Made by a program: the position numbers and the translations under genes
Source of the DNA: an uncultured Flavobacteriaceae bacterium
GTDB lineage: Bacteria; Bacteroidota; Bacteroidia; Flavobacteriales; Flavobacteriaceae
DNA length: 64,000 nt
Reading direction: 5' to 3'
NCBI GenBank assembly: GCA_947500385.1
Contig: CANMSA010000005.1
Coordinates: forward strand, 230,217 to 294,216
The notes under the pieces: model-generated
Database searches by the model: none
What the model saw: the letters and a program-made list of their open reading frames with translations, nothing else
What the model was told of the DNA's origin: nothing
Shown: positions 9,802 through 18,223 of the stretch, in pieces
Position numbering within the stretch: position 1 is the stretch's first letter
Layout: each line of letters opens with the position of its first letter

Positions 9802-10406
9802 TGAAACTGTTTCTAAGGACGATTTCATACCTATTTCATCCTCTTTTTATACCCATTGTGGGTACGCTGGCCTACTTCATCCTTACCCCAAAATACAGCC
9901 CTCTGGAAGTTCAAAGTGGCAATGTGCTCCCCATTTTTATCCTAACGGTCATTATACCCATCATCTCCTATCTCATTTTAACCAATATAGGTGTAGTACA
10001 GTCTGTTTTTACCCCCAGCGCAAAAGAGCGTCGCTATCCCCTTTACATTATTATACTTTTACTGTTAATGGTACTTTACAAGGTAATTCCGAACAATTAC
10101 ACCATAGAATTATACTACTTTTTTGTGGGCCTCATTGGTGCGGCATTTGCTTCCTTGGTTTTACTTTTTTTCAACTTTAAGGCCAGCCTACATGTCGTAG
10201 GCATGGCCAGTATTTTTATGTACTTGATTTGTTTAAGTGTTCATTTTGAAATCAATGTTACCCTGGCAATCTCCCTTTTAATGTTGGCCACCGGGCTGGT
10301 CGCCAGTGCACGTCTCTATTTGGGAAACCATAACAAGGCGGAAATAGGGATGGGGTTCCTCATAGGTATTGTATCCCAATTGCTTACCGTGCGTTTTTGG
10401 CTTTAA
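9801..10406 (+). CDS. Predicted multi-pass membrane protein downstream of rpoN
   Basis: The 201-residue protein is almost entirely hydrophobic, with about six membrane segments starting at residues 8, 44, 75, 104, 130 and 152. A conserved-looking FTPSAKERRYPL stretch lies in the loop near 70-81. I recall similar proteins behind rpoN in other Flavobacteriaceae, and it resembles the C-terminal membrane part of PAP2-type phosphatases, but no catalytic phosphatase motif is visible. The start codon overlaps the rpoN stop (TAATG), so the two are translationally coupled. It converges on the exbD operon with only 10 bases between stops. Confidence 0.75.
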   Translation: MKLFLRTISYLFHPLFIPIVGTLAYFILTPKYSPLEVQSGNVLPIFILTVIIPIISYLILTNIGVVQSVFTPSAKERRYPLYIIILLLLMVLYKVIPNNYTIELYYFFVGLIGAAFASLVLLFFNFKASLHVVGMASIFMYLICLSVHFEINVTLAISLLMLATGLVASARLYLGNHNKAEIGMGFLIGIVSQLLTVRFWL

Positions 10407-10416
10407 CAAGCCGGCT

Positions 10417-10896
10417 CTAATGCATGTTCATAAAGGCATCGCCCTCGTAGGTCGTATAATTGATTTTCAATGCGCCCACATCTCTCAACACCTCCTTTAT
10501 ATCTATTATTAGCCCCATATCGGCGCGTTTGTCGACTTTTAGTGATACGGTAACAAAAGGCCTTAGTTCTTCCGGCATTTCAGCTAAACGCCCTAATACA
10601 TACGGGCCTACCTCCGACACATCGGCAAATTTATCCTCTAGTTGTATTCTTGGCGTTTCTCCCAACAAGTCTTTGTATTGTTCATTTGGTCCCCCAACGT
10701 GAATAGTTATGACCCGGTCTTTTTTTTCCAATTTCTTAATTTCGGTCGCATTGGGTAATTCATTCTCCACTTTTAATGTAGTATCCTTCATAACGGTCAC
10801 CGTCATGAAAAAGAAAAGCAACATAAAAACAATATCGGGCAATGAAGCGGTGGATACCTCTGGGTGCTCAGTAACTTTTTTTCTAAATTTTGACAT
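10417..10896 (-). CDS. exbD: ExbD/TolR family energy-transducing protein (second pair, distal)
   Basis: This 159-residue protein has one membrane helix near the N-terminus, VSTASLPDIVFMLLFFF at about 14-30, with the conserved aspartate that carries protons in ExbD/TolR. The periplasmic domain fills the rest. ExbD works with ExbB to power TonB at the outer membrane. It lies 12 bases downstream of another exbD. It closely resembles the protein at 12544-13026 (shared SLPDIVFMLLFFFMTVTVMK and near-identical ending NYTTYEGDAF), so the pair appears to have arisen by duplication. Confidence 0.9.
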   Translation of the reverse strand: MSKFRKKVTEHPEVSTASLPDIVFMLLFFFMTVTVMKDTTLKVENELPNATEIKKLEKKDRVITIHVGGPNEQYKDLLGETPRIQLEDKFADVSEVGPYVLGRLAEMPEELRPFVTVSLKVDKRADMGLIIDIKEVLRDVGALKINYTTYEGDAFMNMH

Positions 10897-10908
10897 CTGT
10901 ATTTCTTT

Positions 10909-11523
10909 TTAAAGTTGTTCTGGTTCTAAAATATTCAATGGATAAAGCTGTTGTATATGCTTTATTTTTCTTTTCAACTCTTTTTTCTCCGCACTGCTCG
11001 TTTCTGGTTGTTGATAGGCTTCCTCCATTGCTGTATAGGTCATTTTGAATACACCTAGTGCTTCCCTGTTACGAAGTTGGTTATACGCCGCTACCAACTC
11101 GTTCTGTACGGTAATATAGGCTCCATACGATGTTTCGCGATGGGTGTTTACCGCCACAATGGCCTTCTTTGGATTATCGGAAGCGCTTGGATCTGCATTG
11201 CCCTTACAATAGGTACAGTACCCTTCCTCGTCAGCGGTGGCTCCTCCGTTATCAATAAACCCGCTTACCTTTTCCCGTAAGTCTTTTACATCTACCAATT
11301 CCTCATTGACCATCAACCCACCCTCCTTGTCCAACACCACGCGCAGGATGTTCTTTTTCTGGTAGTCGATAATAGGTGGTTCTTTTTGTTTTCTTGGTAG
11401 TGCACGATCTAAGCCCGCATCGGTTTCGATCGTCGTGGTGACCAAGAAAAATAGTAGTAGTAAAAAAGCGATGTCGGCCATTGAACCGGCATTTACCGAG
11501 GGTACTTTTGTTCTTCTTCCCAT
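10909..11523 (-). CDS. exbD: ExbD/TolR family energy-transducing protein (second pair, proximal)
   Basis: The 204-residue protein begins MGRRTKVPSVNAGSMADIA, and a single membrane helix with the proton-carrying aspartate (MADIAFLLLLFF) follows. I use the ATG at 11523; upstream codons extend the frame but do not match relatives. The periplasmic part contains a CTYCKGN segment with a CxxC, also present as CNYCQGG in the paralog at 13048-13665. The protein lies upstream of a second exbD in a two-gene unit that lacks its own exbB, so it presumably uses the ExbB encoded at 14145-14879. Confidence 0.9.
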   Translation of the reverse strand: MGRRTKVPSVNAGSMADIAFLLLLFFLVTTTIETDAGLDRALPRKQKEPPIIDYQKKNILRVVLDKEGGLMVNEELVDVKDLREKVSGFIDNGGATADEEGYCTYCKGNADPSASDNPKKAIVAVNTHRETSYGAYITVQNELVAAYNQLRNREALGVFKMTYTAMEEAYQQPETSSAEKKELKRKIKHIQQLYPLNILEPEQL

Positions 11524-11741
11524 AATTAAAATTTGAGCGTTATACATAATTTTCCCAAGCACGGGAATCCTCAATGGTATGAATTGGGGTACTAAAATGT
11601 ACTAGCACCGCACATGCGGCAAACTATGGGAGGGGTATTCACAACAGGCATAAATGAATGCATGTCTGTTAAAATATTTAACAAAATTCGTGCCAAGCTA
11701 CCGAAGTGTGTAGGCTTTGAAGGGTATTTGGTTTGCGTGGA

Positions 11742-12458
11742 TTATAGGATATAGAAGATAAAACCGAGTCGCAACGGCTTCATGGTAATGTCCTGGCCGT
11801 TGACCTGCACCCCGTCCTCGAACAAATTATTCAGGGCATAGTACGCTTGTACATTAAAGGTATTGTACCCTAGGCTTATCGTAAGCCCATACTGAAATCT
11901 GGATACGTCGGTATTGAAGAAAGTTATCCGTCTAGCCTCTTGTGCTGTGGAACCATCTGAGTTCAGCTCCCTATCTGCTAGGAACTTTGACCTAGCACCG
12001 ATCAAGTATCCCAGTTTAACACCGGCATACACCCTCCAAAACTTGTAGTCGGCGGCCGTAGAATTACGCCACCTGAACTCAATAGGCAGTTCAAGCATGT
12101 GGGTCTCAAGCTTGTTTCGCTTAAAGTCACCCGACTCTACGATGCTATAACCAATATCATTCCCAACCTCTTGCGCGAACAAGTTCGAGTAATAGGAGTA
12201 TACTCCGTAGCCCAATCCTATTCCCAAGGCCCTTGTACGCCCCCCATTTAAAGGAATATCCTTTACAAAACCCATTTGTAATCCGTACGATAGGTTTCGC
12301 TGACTCACGTCTTCAGGTTGGTCCAGTAGAAAATTATAGGTAATCCCCATGTAGAACTGATCCTCAAGATATCGATCATCTACCGGTATGGAATCGGTTT
12401 CTTGGGCCGCTGCACAAAAGCCCCACAATACCAACATACCGACCCATATTTCCTTCAT
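11742..12458 (-). CDS. Outer-membrane beta-barrel protein, PorT-like
   Basis: The 238-residue protein has a signal peptide ending near FCAAAQ. The rest is made of alternating amphipathic strands (for example GIGLGYGVYSYYSNLF and FQYGLTISLGYNTFNVQAYYALN) and ends in an aromatic-rich strand, the pattern of an eight-stranded barrel. I start at the ATG at 12458, which puts the signal peptide at the N-terminus. It sits between two exbD pairs, just after the terminator of the first. The PorT resemblance is by size and fold only. Confidence 0.75.
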   Translation of the reverse strand: MKEIWVGMLVLWGFCAAAQETDSIPVDDRYLEDQFYMGITYNFLLDQPEDVSQRNLSYGLQMGFVKDIPLNGGRTRALGIGLGYGVYSYYSNLFAQEVGNDIGYSIVESGDFKRNKLETHMLELPIEFRWRNSTAADYKFWRVYAGVKLGYLIGARSKFLADRELNSDGSTAQEARRITFFNTDVSRFQYGLTISLGYNTFNVQAYYALNNLFEDGVQVNGQDITMKPLRLGFIFYIL

Positions 12459-12477
12459 GCGACCAAAGTTAAACAAA

Positions 12478-12511
12478 TAAAAAACGCTCCAAAACAAATT
12501 TTGGAGCGTTT
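12478..12511 (-). terminator. Terminator of the exbB-exbD operon
   Basis: A perfect 12-bp stem (AACGCTCCAAAA with its complement) with a four-base loop is followed by six T residues on the minus strand. It separates the exbB-exbD-exbD transcript from the outer-membrane protein gene downstream. Confidence 0.85.
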
Positions 12512-12543
12512 CCTATTAACTAAGTTTGAAAAATATGTCTTAC

Positions 12544-13026
12544 TTATTTCAGGTTATTAAAAGCATCACCCTCATAGGTGGTATAATTCACCTTGAGTGC
12601 ATTTACCTTTCGTAATTCCTGTTTGATATCGGCTATCAATCCCATGTTGGCGTTTTTATCCACCTTTAGGGAGGTAGTAAGTACATTTTGTAATTCTTGT
12701 GGTTTTTTGGCGCGTTCCATCAAAATATAATCACCAACGTCGCCTGCATCGGCAAACTTGTCGTTCAATTGTATTTTTGACTCCGTACCAAATACCTTCT
12801 GAAATTCTTTTGTCGGTGCTCCCACATAAATAGTGATTACCCTATCTTTCTTCTCAAGCTTTTTTATTTCACTTGCGTTCGGCAGCGTATTCTCTACTTT
12901 GACATCGCTATTCTTCATCACGGTTACCGTCATAAAGAAAAACAAGAGCATAAAGACAATATCGGGCAAGGAGGCGGTAGAAACCGCTGGCAACTCACCA
13001 CTTTTTTTCTTTGCAAATTTTGACAT
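12544..13026 (-). CDS. exbD: ExbD/TolR family energy-transducing protein (first pair, distal)
   Basis: The 160-residue protein has the single N-terminal membrane helix with the conserved aspartate in SLPDIVFMLLFFF, then a periplasmic domain that ends NYTTYEGDAFNNLK. It is the last gene of the exbB operon and is followed by a strong terminator. With the neighbouring ExbD it likely forms a hetero-assembly on ExbB, because Bacteroidota often encode two different ExbD proteins per ExbB. Confidence 0.92.
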   Translation of the reverse strand: MSKFAKKKSGELPAVSTASLPDIVFMLLFFFMTVTVMKNSDVKVENTLPNASEIKKLEKKDRVITIYVGAPTKEFQKVFGTESKIQLNDKFADAGDVGDYILMERAKKPQELQNVLTTSLKVDKNANMGLIADIKQELRKVNALKVNYTTYEGDAFNNLK

Positions 13027-13047
13027 AATTACAATTTTAAAGGCTAA

Positions 13048-13665
13048 TTAACTCCCTCCTGATGTCGAGGTCTCTGCTTCGGATAATTTTTGCGGGAACA
13101 TCTCCTGTATTCTGGTAATCTTCTCCTTCAATTCTTCTTTTACGCTTGCGGGCGTTTCTTGTTTGATGTACTCCGACTCCATCTCCGTAAAAGCACGTTT
13201 AAACATACGTTCCGATTCCCGATCACGAAGGTCGTTATAGGCACCTACCAGTTCATTCTGAACGGTAATGTAGGTTCCATATTTAGTCTCCCTATCGTTC
13301 TTCAATGAAATAATCGCCTTTGTTGGATTATCGGAGGATGCGGCATCTTTCTTGCCTCCTTGGCAATAATTACAAGAACCGTCTCCGTTGTTTTCCAAAA
13401 AAGCCATGGCTTTGACTCTCAAGTCTTTTAGTTCAATTAACTCCCCATCTGCCAACAATTGACCATTTTTGTTAATGTTCACTTGAAAGATGTTTTTCTG
13501 CTTGATGACCACATCGTTCTCTGGCGGTTCAATTGGAGGAAGCATACGATCCAGACCGGCATCCGTTTCAATGGTGGTTGTCACCAAGAAAAAGATTAGC
13601 AATAAAAATGCTATATCGGCCATAGACCCTGCGTTCACTTCTGGTGCTCCTGCTCTTCTAGGCAT
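13048..13665 (-). CDS. exbD: ExbD/TolR family energy-transducing protein (first pair, proximal)
   Basis: The 205-residue protein has a short cytoplasmic N-terminus, MPRRAGAPEVNAGSMADIA, then one membrane helix with the proton-carrying aspartate and a long periplasmic region. It carries the CxxC-containing loop CNYCQGG (about residues 97-103), shared with the second-pair paralog; this may be structural. It lies between a small membrane protein and the second exbD in an operon headed by exbB, with spacings of 11 and 21 bases. Confidence 0.92.
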   Translation of the reverse strand: MPRRAGAPEVNAGSMADIAFLLLIFFLVTTTIETDAGLDRMLPPIEPPENDVVIKQKNIFQVNINKNGQLLADGELIELKDLRVKAMAFLENNGDGSCNYCQGGKKDAASSDNPTKAIISLKNDRETKYGTYITVQNELVGAYNDLRDRESERMFKRAFTEMESEYIKQETPASVKEELKEKITRIQEMFPQKLSEAETSTSGGS

Positions 13666-13676
13666 AATTTACGTTT

Positions 13677-14117
13677 TTATTTACCAAAAATTTTCTTTAC
13701 CGAAGGTACGACCATCAGCACGACGGCTACTGCGGCAAGAATGAAAAAGACATACAATCCCATTCCGATTTTCTTCACCGTAGCTTCATCTGACATGGCC
13801 ATATATTTCTCCCCTACATCCGTTCCACTGGACATCACATAAGAAATCACTGCCACCAAGGCAAAACCACCGACTGCAAATAAGGTCTTTTTCAGTCCTT
13901 GTGGGTTTGAAAACATATTTTTAAGCGCAAAACCAAGACTAAAAATAACTGCTATGGCTAGCAACAAATATGTAATCATGAACATTGCGGCCATTGCTCC
14001 ATTTTGAGCGGCTCCGGCCGGGTCGGCCTCAGACTCTGCTCTGGAAGGTAGCATAAACCAAAGTACAGCACCTATCAACCCTATCGCTATTAAAGCTATT
14101 TTTACAATTTTATTCAT
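13677..14117 (-). CDS. Small membrane protein in the exbB-exbD operon
   Basis: The 146-residue protein has about four predicted membrane helices (near residues 6-22, 40-65, 77-97 and 119-138) and no recognised catalytic motif. It sits between exbB and the first exbD with short spacings of 27 and 11 bases, a position I recall being conserved in Flavobacteriaceae. A role as an accessory part of the ExbB/ExbD motor is inferred from this position only. Confidence 0.8.
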   Translation of the reverse strand: MNKIVKIALIAIGLIGAVLWFMLPSRAESEADPAGAAQNGAMAAMFMITYLLLAIAVIFSLGFALKNMFSNPQGLKKTLFAVGGFALVAVISYVMSSGTDVGEKYMAMSDEATVKKIGMGLYVFFILAAVAVVLMVVPSVKKIFGK

Positions 14118-14144
14118 CGTTTGTTTGTTTATAGGGTGTGGGAC

Positions 14145-14879
14145 TTATTTTTTGTGGTCTACCAACATATCGATCAACGAGATAGAAGAATCTTCCATAT
14201 CGTTTACAATGCTATCAATTTTAGCGATAATGTAGTTGTAAAAAATCTGTAGGATAATTGCAGTAATCAGACCAAATACCGTTGTCAATAATGCTACCTG
14301 AATATCCCCTGCGATCAAGGAGGCACTCAAGTTACCAACCGCTGCAATCTTCTGGAAGGCCTGAATCATACCGATTACAGTTCCCATGAACCCAAGCATC
14401 GGCGCAATAGCGATGAACAAAGACAACCATGAAACGTTTTTCTCTAATTGACCCATTTGTACCCCACCGTACGAAACAACCGCTTTTTCGGCAGACTCTA
14501 CACTTTCGCCAGCTCTATCCAATCCTTGATAGTAGATGGAGGCAACAGGTCCTTTTGTATTTCTACAAACTTCTTTGGCAGCTTCTACTCCTCCGGAAGC
14601 CAACGCATCCTCTACTTGCTGCTTTAGTTTACCCGTATTGGTGCTGGCCATATTCAAATAGATAATTCTCTCTATTGCAACGGCTAGACCTAGAATCAAA
14701 CAAAGGAGTACAATCCCCATGAAACCGGCACCACCTTGGATAAACTGCTCTTTCAATACTTGGGTAAAACCTTTAGAGGCCTCTTCCCCTCCTTCTTGGA
14801 ACATCGTCATAGCATTTGCGGTAGTCGTGCTCATGATAAACAAACCACTTACAGCTAGGGTAGAAAATAATTTTTTCAT
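14145..14879 (-). CDS. exbB: MotA/TolQ/ExbB family proton channel protein
   Basis: The 244-residue protein begins with a cleavable-looking signal segment (MKKLFSTLAVSGLFIMSTTTA) and then has three membrane helices near residues 50-75, 145-170 and 190-215. The conserved ExbB core is visible in LGFMGTVIGMIQAFQKIA and GDIQVALLTTVFGLITAI. It forms the pentameric proton channel that, with ExbD, energises TonB-dependent uptake. It is the first gene of the operon and the only ExbB in the window, although four exbD genes lie downstream. Confidence 0.93.
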   Translation of the reverse strand: MKKLFSTLAVSGLFIMSTTTANAMTMFQEGGEEASKGFTQVLKEQFIQGGAGFMGIVLLCLILGLAVAIERIIYLNMASTNTGKLKQQVEDALASGGVEAAKEVCRNTKGPVASIYYQGLDRAGESVESAEKAVVSYGGVQMGQLEKNVSWLSLFIAIAPMLGFMGTVIGMIQAFQKIAAVGNLSASLIAGDIQVALLTTVFGLITAIILQIFYNYIIAKIDSIVNDMEDSSISLIDMLVDHKK

Positions 14880-14953
14880 TTTTTCAAACTTAAATTAGTT
14901 AGTTAATAAGGCTAAAGATAAAAAAATTTCGCAATAATGAAAGCAAAATTTTG

Positions 14954-15041
14954 CAGAGAGGAAGGGATTCGAACCCTCGATACACTTTTGGTGTATACAC
15001 ACTTTCCAGGCGTGCGCCTTCGACCACTCGGCCACCTCTCT
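14954..15041 (-). tRNA. tRNA-Ser (anticodon GGA)
   Basis: The minus strand folds into an 88-nt class II tRNA. The seven-bp acceptor stem is AGAGAGG with CCTCTCT. A D-arm with GGCCGAGTGGTCGAAGGC follows, then the anticodon loop CTGGAAA with anticodon GGA, a long variable arm typical of serine tRNAs, and the T-loop TTCGAAT. The discriminator base is G, and CCA is not encoded. The first pair A-T is slightly unusual. It lies upstream of the exbB operon. Confidence 0.95.
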
Positions 15042-15589
15042 AGTCTGACCTTTTTAAGGGTTGGCCAAATAACAAAAAAAATATTAGTTGAGGAAATTAA
15101 TAGCGTAAATTTTATGGAACCGGATAGGGCGAAGCCATATCGTTTGTCGTTTCGGAAGGTATTCCAAAGACCGATTCTTCTTAAATGCAATGAATGCGAC
15201 CTACCGGCATAACGGCATAACCTCCTTATCGTTAGTGGTTTGAGATTCGTTAAGCATCCATACATTTAAAAAAGCGATTCCATATTTGCGAAAAAGAAGT
15301 GTCTTTCGTGTTGGATCTTTTACGAACTATAGCCTTAAAATATTGGTCACAAAAGAAAGTAGAATGTGTTTCATAAGGTAGGTTTTGACAGCTGTTGCCA
15401 TTCAACGCGTCAATTAAAGGAGGGGTAAAGTGGCCGCTGGATGCATTTTTTCAATAAAGGAATGTGCTTTTGTCTGATTTTCGGTTGAAACGGAAAGCCC
15501 ATTTTCCAACATACGATGGCTACCGTACATGAGTTTGTTTTGTCTGTATTCCTCGCATTTCCACGCTGGCAGATCTAAGTACAAAACGC
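15042..15589. other. Gene-poor intergenic region
   Basis: This 548-base stretch between the tRNA-Ser gene and the 115-codon gene has no convincing coding sequence. A minus-strand frame open from 15584 (TTG) to 15414 could encode about 56 residues, but it lacks a good start and any recognised motif. No repeat, terminator or RNA fold stood out. Confidence 0.4.
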
Positions 15590-15937
15590 CTATTCTACCA
15601 GCGCTTCTTCACCGTTTTTACGTATCTCCGCACTGATCAAAGCGTTGATCAGGGATAGCGTACGGGACCCAAAACCTTGAATGTTCACCTGTTCCCTACT
15701 TAGGCCATATCTGATCACCCCTTCGGTCTGAATGGCATTTAAGCCCGCCACGGCAGCGTATGCCTCTTTTATGGAAAATACTTTTTGTCTATTCTCAATA
15801 CGGTCCGGTCTGGTCAGAAAAGCGATGCCCGCAAGGGTGTGTTCTCCAAAATTAGGCACTTCCATTTCTGCTATCGTGAGCCCATATCTATGAAACCCCT
15901 TGGCTTGGGCAACTAAATCTGCTCTATAATCTTTCAT
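15590..15937 (-). CDS. Conserved-looking hypothetical protein, 115 residues
   Basis: I do not recognise a family. The protein has no signal peptide and no membrane helix. It looks like a compact alpha/beta cytoplasmic protein, with an N-terminal RADLVAQAKGFHRYGL segment and a helical C-terminus. Codon use is like that of its neighbours, and the ATG is preceded by an A/G-rich stretch. It is isolated, with 330 bases upstream and 548 downstream free of clear genes. Confidence 0.6.
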   Translation of the reverse strand: MKDYRADLVAQAKGFHRYGLTIAEMEVPNFGEHTLAGIAFLTRPDRIENRQKVFSIKEAYAAVAGLNAIQTEGVIRYGLSREQVNIQGFGSRTLSLINALISAEIRKNGEEALVE

Positions 15938-16267
15938 AACGTCTTTTTAATCAGGTTTCGACTTGTGCATTCCATTTATGTTAGCGCGAATACCTACGCT
16001 TGTATAGCAACCAAAAAAACACTTTTGTTCAATGGTCCTATTATAAGGTATATGGAATTGCCAAATTCCCCTAATGAAGTTTTATTCTTCTCGACGGCCA
16101 TTGCTTTTTCAAAAGGTGAACCGTTGGTAAAAAAACGACTTTTTGAATCTTAAGTAAGAACCTTACCCTACCCCTTAGCATATACCATGCCAATACAGGA
16201 AGGCCTTCGATGTTCTTAAAAAATCAAGTGTGATAAAAAAGGTTGTACGGGATTTTCCCCGGAATTT
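15938..16267. other. Intergenic region without a convincing gene
   Basis: The 330 bases between the 115-codon gene and the end of the asparaginase gene contain a 62-codon plus-strand frame with a GTG start (15965-16153). It has no recognisable motif or supporting signal. I see no terminator with a clear T-run. Confidence 0.4.
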
Positions 16268-17296
16268 TCACAACATCTCCCCTCTTAGCGATGTTTCGAA
16301 AACCACTTTAAAAGATTTACAGGAAACATTGCTCCCCAGCAAATACATTAACTTGGTGATGGCCGCCTCGGTGGTGATGTCCTTGCCATTGATTATCTGC
16401 AGCTTCTTTAATTGTGTGCTGGTCTCATATTGCCCCATAATTACTTGCCCTCCCGCACATTGGGTAACATTTACGATAAACAATCCACCCTGTTTGGCTT
16501 TTTTCAAGAGCGCGATCAACCAAGGCTCCGAGGGGGCATTTCCAGAACCATAGGTTTCTAAAATCAGCGCCTTCAACCCAGGCGTTTCGAGCACACTTTG
16601 CAGCAATGGAGCTCCGATTCCCGGAAACAACTTTAGCACGGCCACATTGCTATCCATGGTTTTATGCACTTTTAACTTCTTAACCCGCGTATAGGGAAGC
16701 AGCTCCTCTTTAAATACCTTTAAATGCACACCGGATGCTGCCAGCGGTGGATAATTTGGGGATTGAAAGGCCTCAAAATGTTCCGCATTAATTTTTGTAG
16801 TTCTATTCGCCCTAAAAAGTTTGTACTCAAAATACAACCCAACTTCCCGTATGACAGGTTTTCCCTTTTCCATCAAAGCGGCGATCTGAATGGAGGTAAT
16901 CAGATTTTCCTTCGCATCGGTACGCAAATCTCCAATCGGCAGTTGACTTCCTGTAAAAATAACAGGCTTCGATAGGTTCTCGAGCATATAACTTAAGGCA
17001 GAGGCGGTATAGCTCATGGTATCGCTCCCATGCAATACCACGAACCCATCATGTGATTCGTAATGATCCTCTATTAGGGTTGCGATGGCCGACCAATAGG
17101 TGGGATTCATATTCGAAGAATCGATCGGGGTATCAAAAGAGACCGTGTCGATAGAGCAGTCTAGTTGATGTAACTCGGGAATATTCTTAAGTAACTTCTT
17201 GAAATCAAAGGCCTTTAAACTACCGGAATCATAGTCTTTCACCATTCCTATCGTACCGCCTGTATAAATGAGAAGAATATGCGCTTTCTTAGTCAC
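16268..17296 (-). CDS. ansA: Type I (cytoplasmic) L-asparaginase
   Basis: The 342-residue enzyme hydrolyses L-asparagine to aspartate and ammonia. Both catalytic threonine motifs are visible: LLIYTGGTIGM at residues 8-18 and VLHGSDTMSYTASALSYML at about 87-105. There is no signal peptide, which fits the cytoplasmic type I group. It is transcribed in the same direction as tatD, 63 bases upstream, so the two may form one unit. Confidence 0.94.
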   Translation of the reverse strand: MTKKAHILLIYTGGTIGMVKDYDSGSLKAFDFKKLLKNIPELHQLDCSIDTVSFDTPIDSSNMNPTYWSAIATLIEDHYESHDGFVVLHGSDTMSYTASALSYMLENLSKPVIFTGSQLPIGDLRTDAKENLITSIQIAALMEKGKPVIREVGLYFEYKLFRANRTTKINAEHFEAFQSPNYPPLAASGVHLKVFKEELLPYTRVKKLKVHKTMDSNVAVLKLFPGIGAPLLQSVLETPGLKALILETYGSGNAPSEPWLIALLKKAKQGGLFIVNVTQCAGGQVIMGQYETSTQLKKLQIINGKDITTEAAITKLMYLLGSNVSCKSFKVVFETSLRGEML

Positions 17297-17359
17297 TGGT
17301 ATACCTTATTAAATAATATCTCGCCCTGTTTAAAATCAAAGTTATCCATTTGAACCGGC

Positions 17360-18127
17360 TTACCTACCAAAAACTTGCTTCGAATTTTCGGTGGTAATCA
17401 AAGCAATGTCTTCAACACCTCTCCCATATACTACTGACAGCTTCTCGAGCACTTTCACCAGGTGCGCACTTTCGTTTCGCTTTCCCCTAAAAGGAACGGG
17501 CGCCAAATAAGGCGCGTCGGTCTCCAGTACTATATGCTCCAAGGGAATCTGGTTCAAAAAGGTATCTATTTTACCATTTTTGAACGTTACGACCCCACCA
17601 ATACCTAACTTCATGTTATAGGATATTGCCCGTTTGGCTTGCTCCAGGGTGCCCGTAAAACAATGAAAAATTCCGAAAAGATCGGCGCCTTTTTTCTCCT
17701 CTAAAATCTCGAAAATTTCATCAAACGCCTCCCTGCAATGAATTACAATGGGTAGTTTATACTTTTTGGCCCAGTCTATCTGAATTCTAAAGGCTGCTTG
17801 CTGTTGCTTCAAGAAACGCCTGTCCCAATATAAATCGATGCCTATTTCCCCTACCGCATAAAACATACGTTCTGCCAGCATGCGCTCTACATGCTGCAAC
17901 TCTTCTTTATAATTTTCCTTTACATGGGTCGGGTGCAGCCCCATCATCAAAAATACCTGCTCGGGATAGGATTTTTCAAGCGCTAACATCGCATCGGTAT
18001 AACTTGCATCTATTGCGGGCACAAAGAAACGGGTAATCCCTTCCGCCATAGCCTTTTGAATTACACTGTCACGATCTTCATCGAATGCTTCGCTATATAG
18101 ATGTGTATGGGTGTCGGTCAAAATCAT
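17360..18127 (-). CDS. tatD: TatD family metal-dependent deoxyribonuclease/hydrolase
   Basis: The 255-residue protein has the amidohydrolase-fold metal sites of TatD: the HxH pair in DTHTHLY near residues 5-11, GLHPTHV near 63-69, AVGEIGIDLYW near 92-102 with the bridging glutamate, the histidine in IVIHCREA near 127-134, and the C-terminal LETDAPYLAPVPFRG with the last aspartate. TatD proteins act as 3'-5' exonucleases in DNA repair and turnover. It lies upstream of ansA, a pairing I recall from other Flavobacteriaceae. Confidence 0.93.
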   Translation of the reverse strand: MILTDTHTHLYSEAFDEDRDSVIQKAMAEGITRFFVPAIDASYTDAMLALEKSYPEQVFLMMGLHPTHVKENYKEELQHVERMLAERMFYAVGEIGIDLYWDRRFLKQQQAAFRIQIDWAKKYKLPIVIHCREAFDEIFEILEEKKGADLFGIFHCFTGTLEQAKRAISYNMKLGIGGVVTFKNGKIDTFLNQIPLEHIVLETDAPYLAPVPFRGKRNESAHLVKVLEKLSVVYGRGVEDIALITTENSKQVFGR

Positions 18128-18144
18128 GACGCAAAAATAGCTTT

Positions 18145-18152
18145 ATCTTTGT
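18145..18152 (+). promoter_or_regulatory. -7 type promoter element before the retropepsin-like gene
   Basis: TATCTTTG matches TAnnTTTG on the plus strand and lies about 70 bases before the retropepsin-like gene, within the divergent region shared with tatD. Confidence 0.35.
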
Positions 18153-18223
18153 AAAACAAAACGGAACCGATCTAAATTTTCCCGTTTGTAAAAGTTGTCA
18201 ATAATCCGTCAAAACCACCGTTA

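Noticed and set aside
14912..15265. 117-codon frame covering the tRNA-Ser gene
   Set aside because: The frame runs through the whole tRNA, which folds convincingly, so the reading frame is a by-product of the tRNA sequence.
15414..15584. Minus-strand open frame of about 56 codons with a protein-like composition
   Set aside because: It has only a TTG start, no ribosome site, no recognised motif, and it directly follows another gene in a shifted frame. I could not separate it from chance.
15965..16153. 62-codon plus-strand frame with a GTG start
   Set aside because: Composition is unlike neighbouring genes, no motif or promoter supports it, and it lies in an otherwise empty region.
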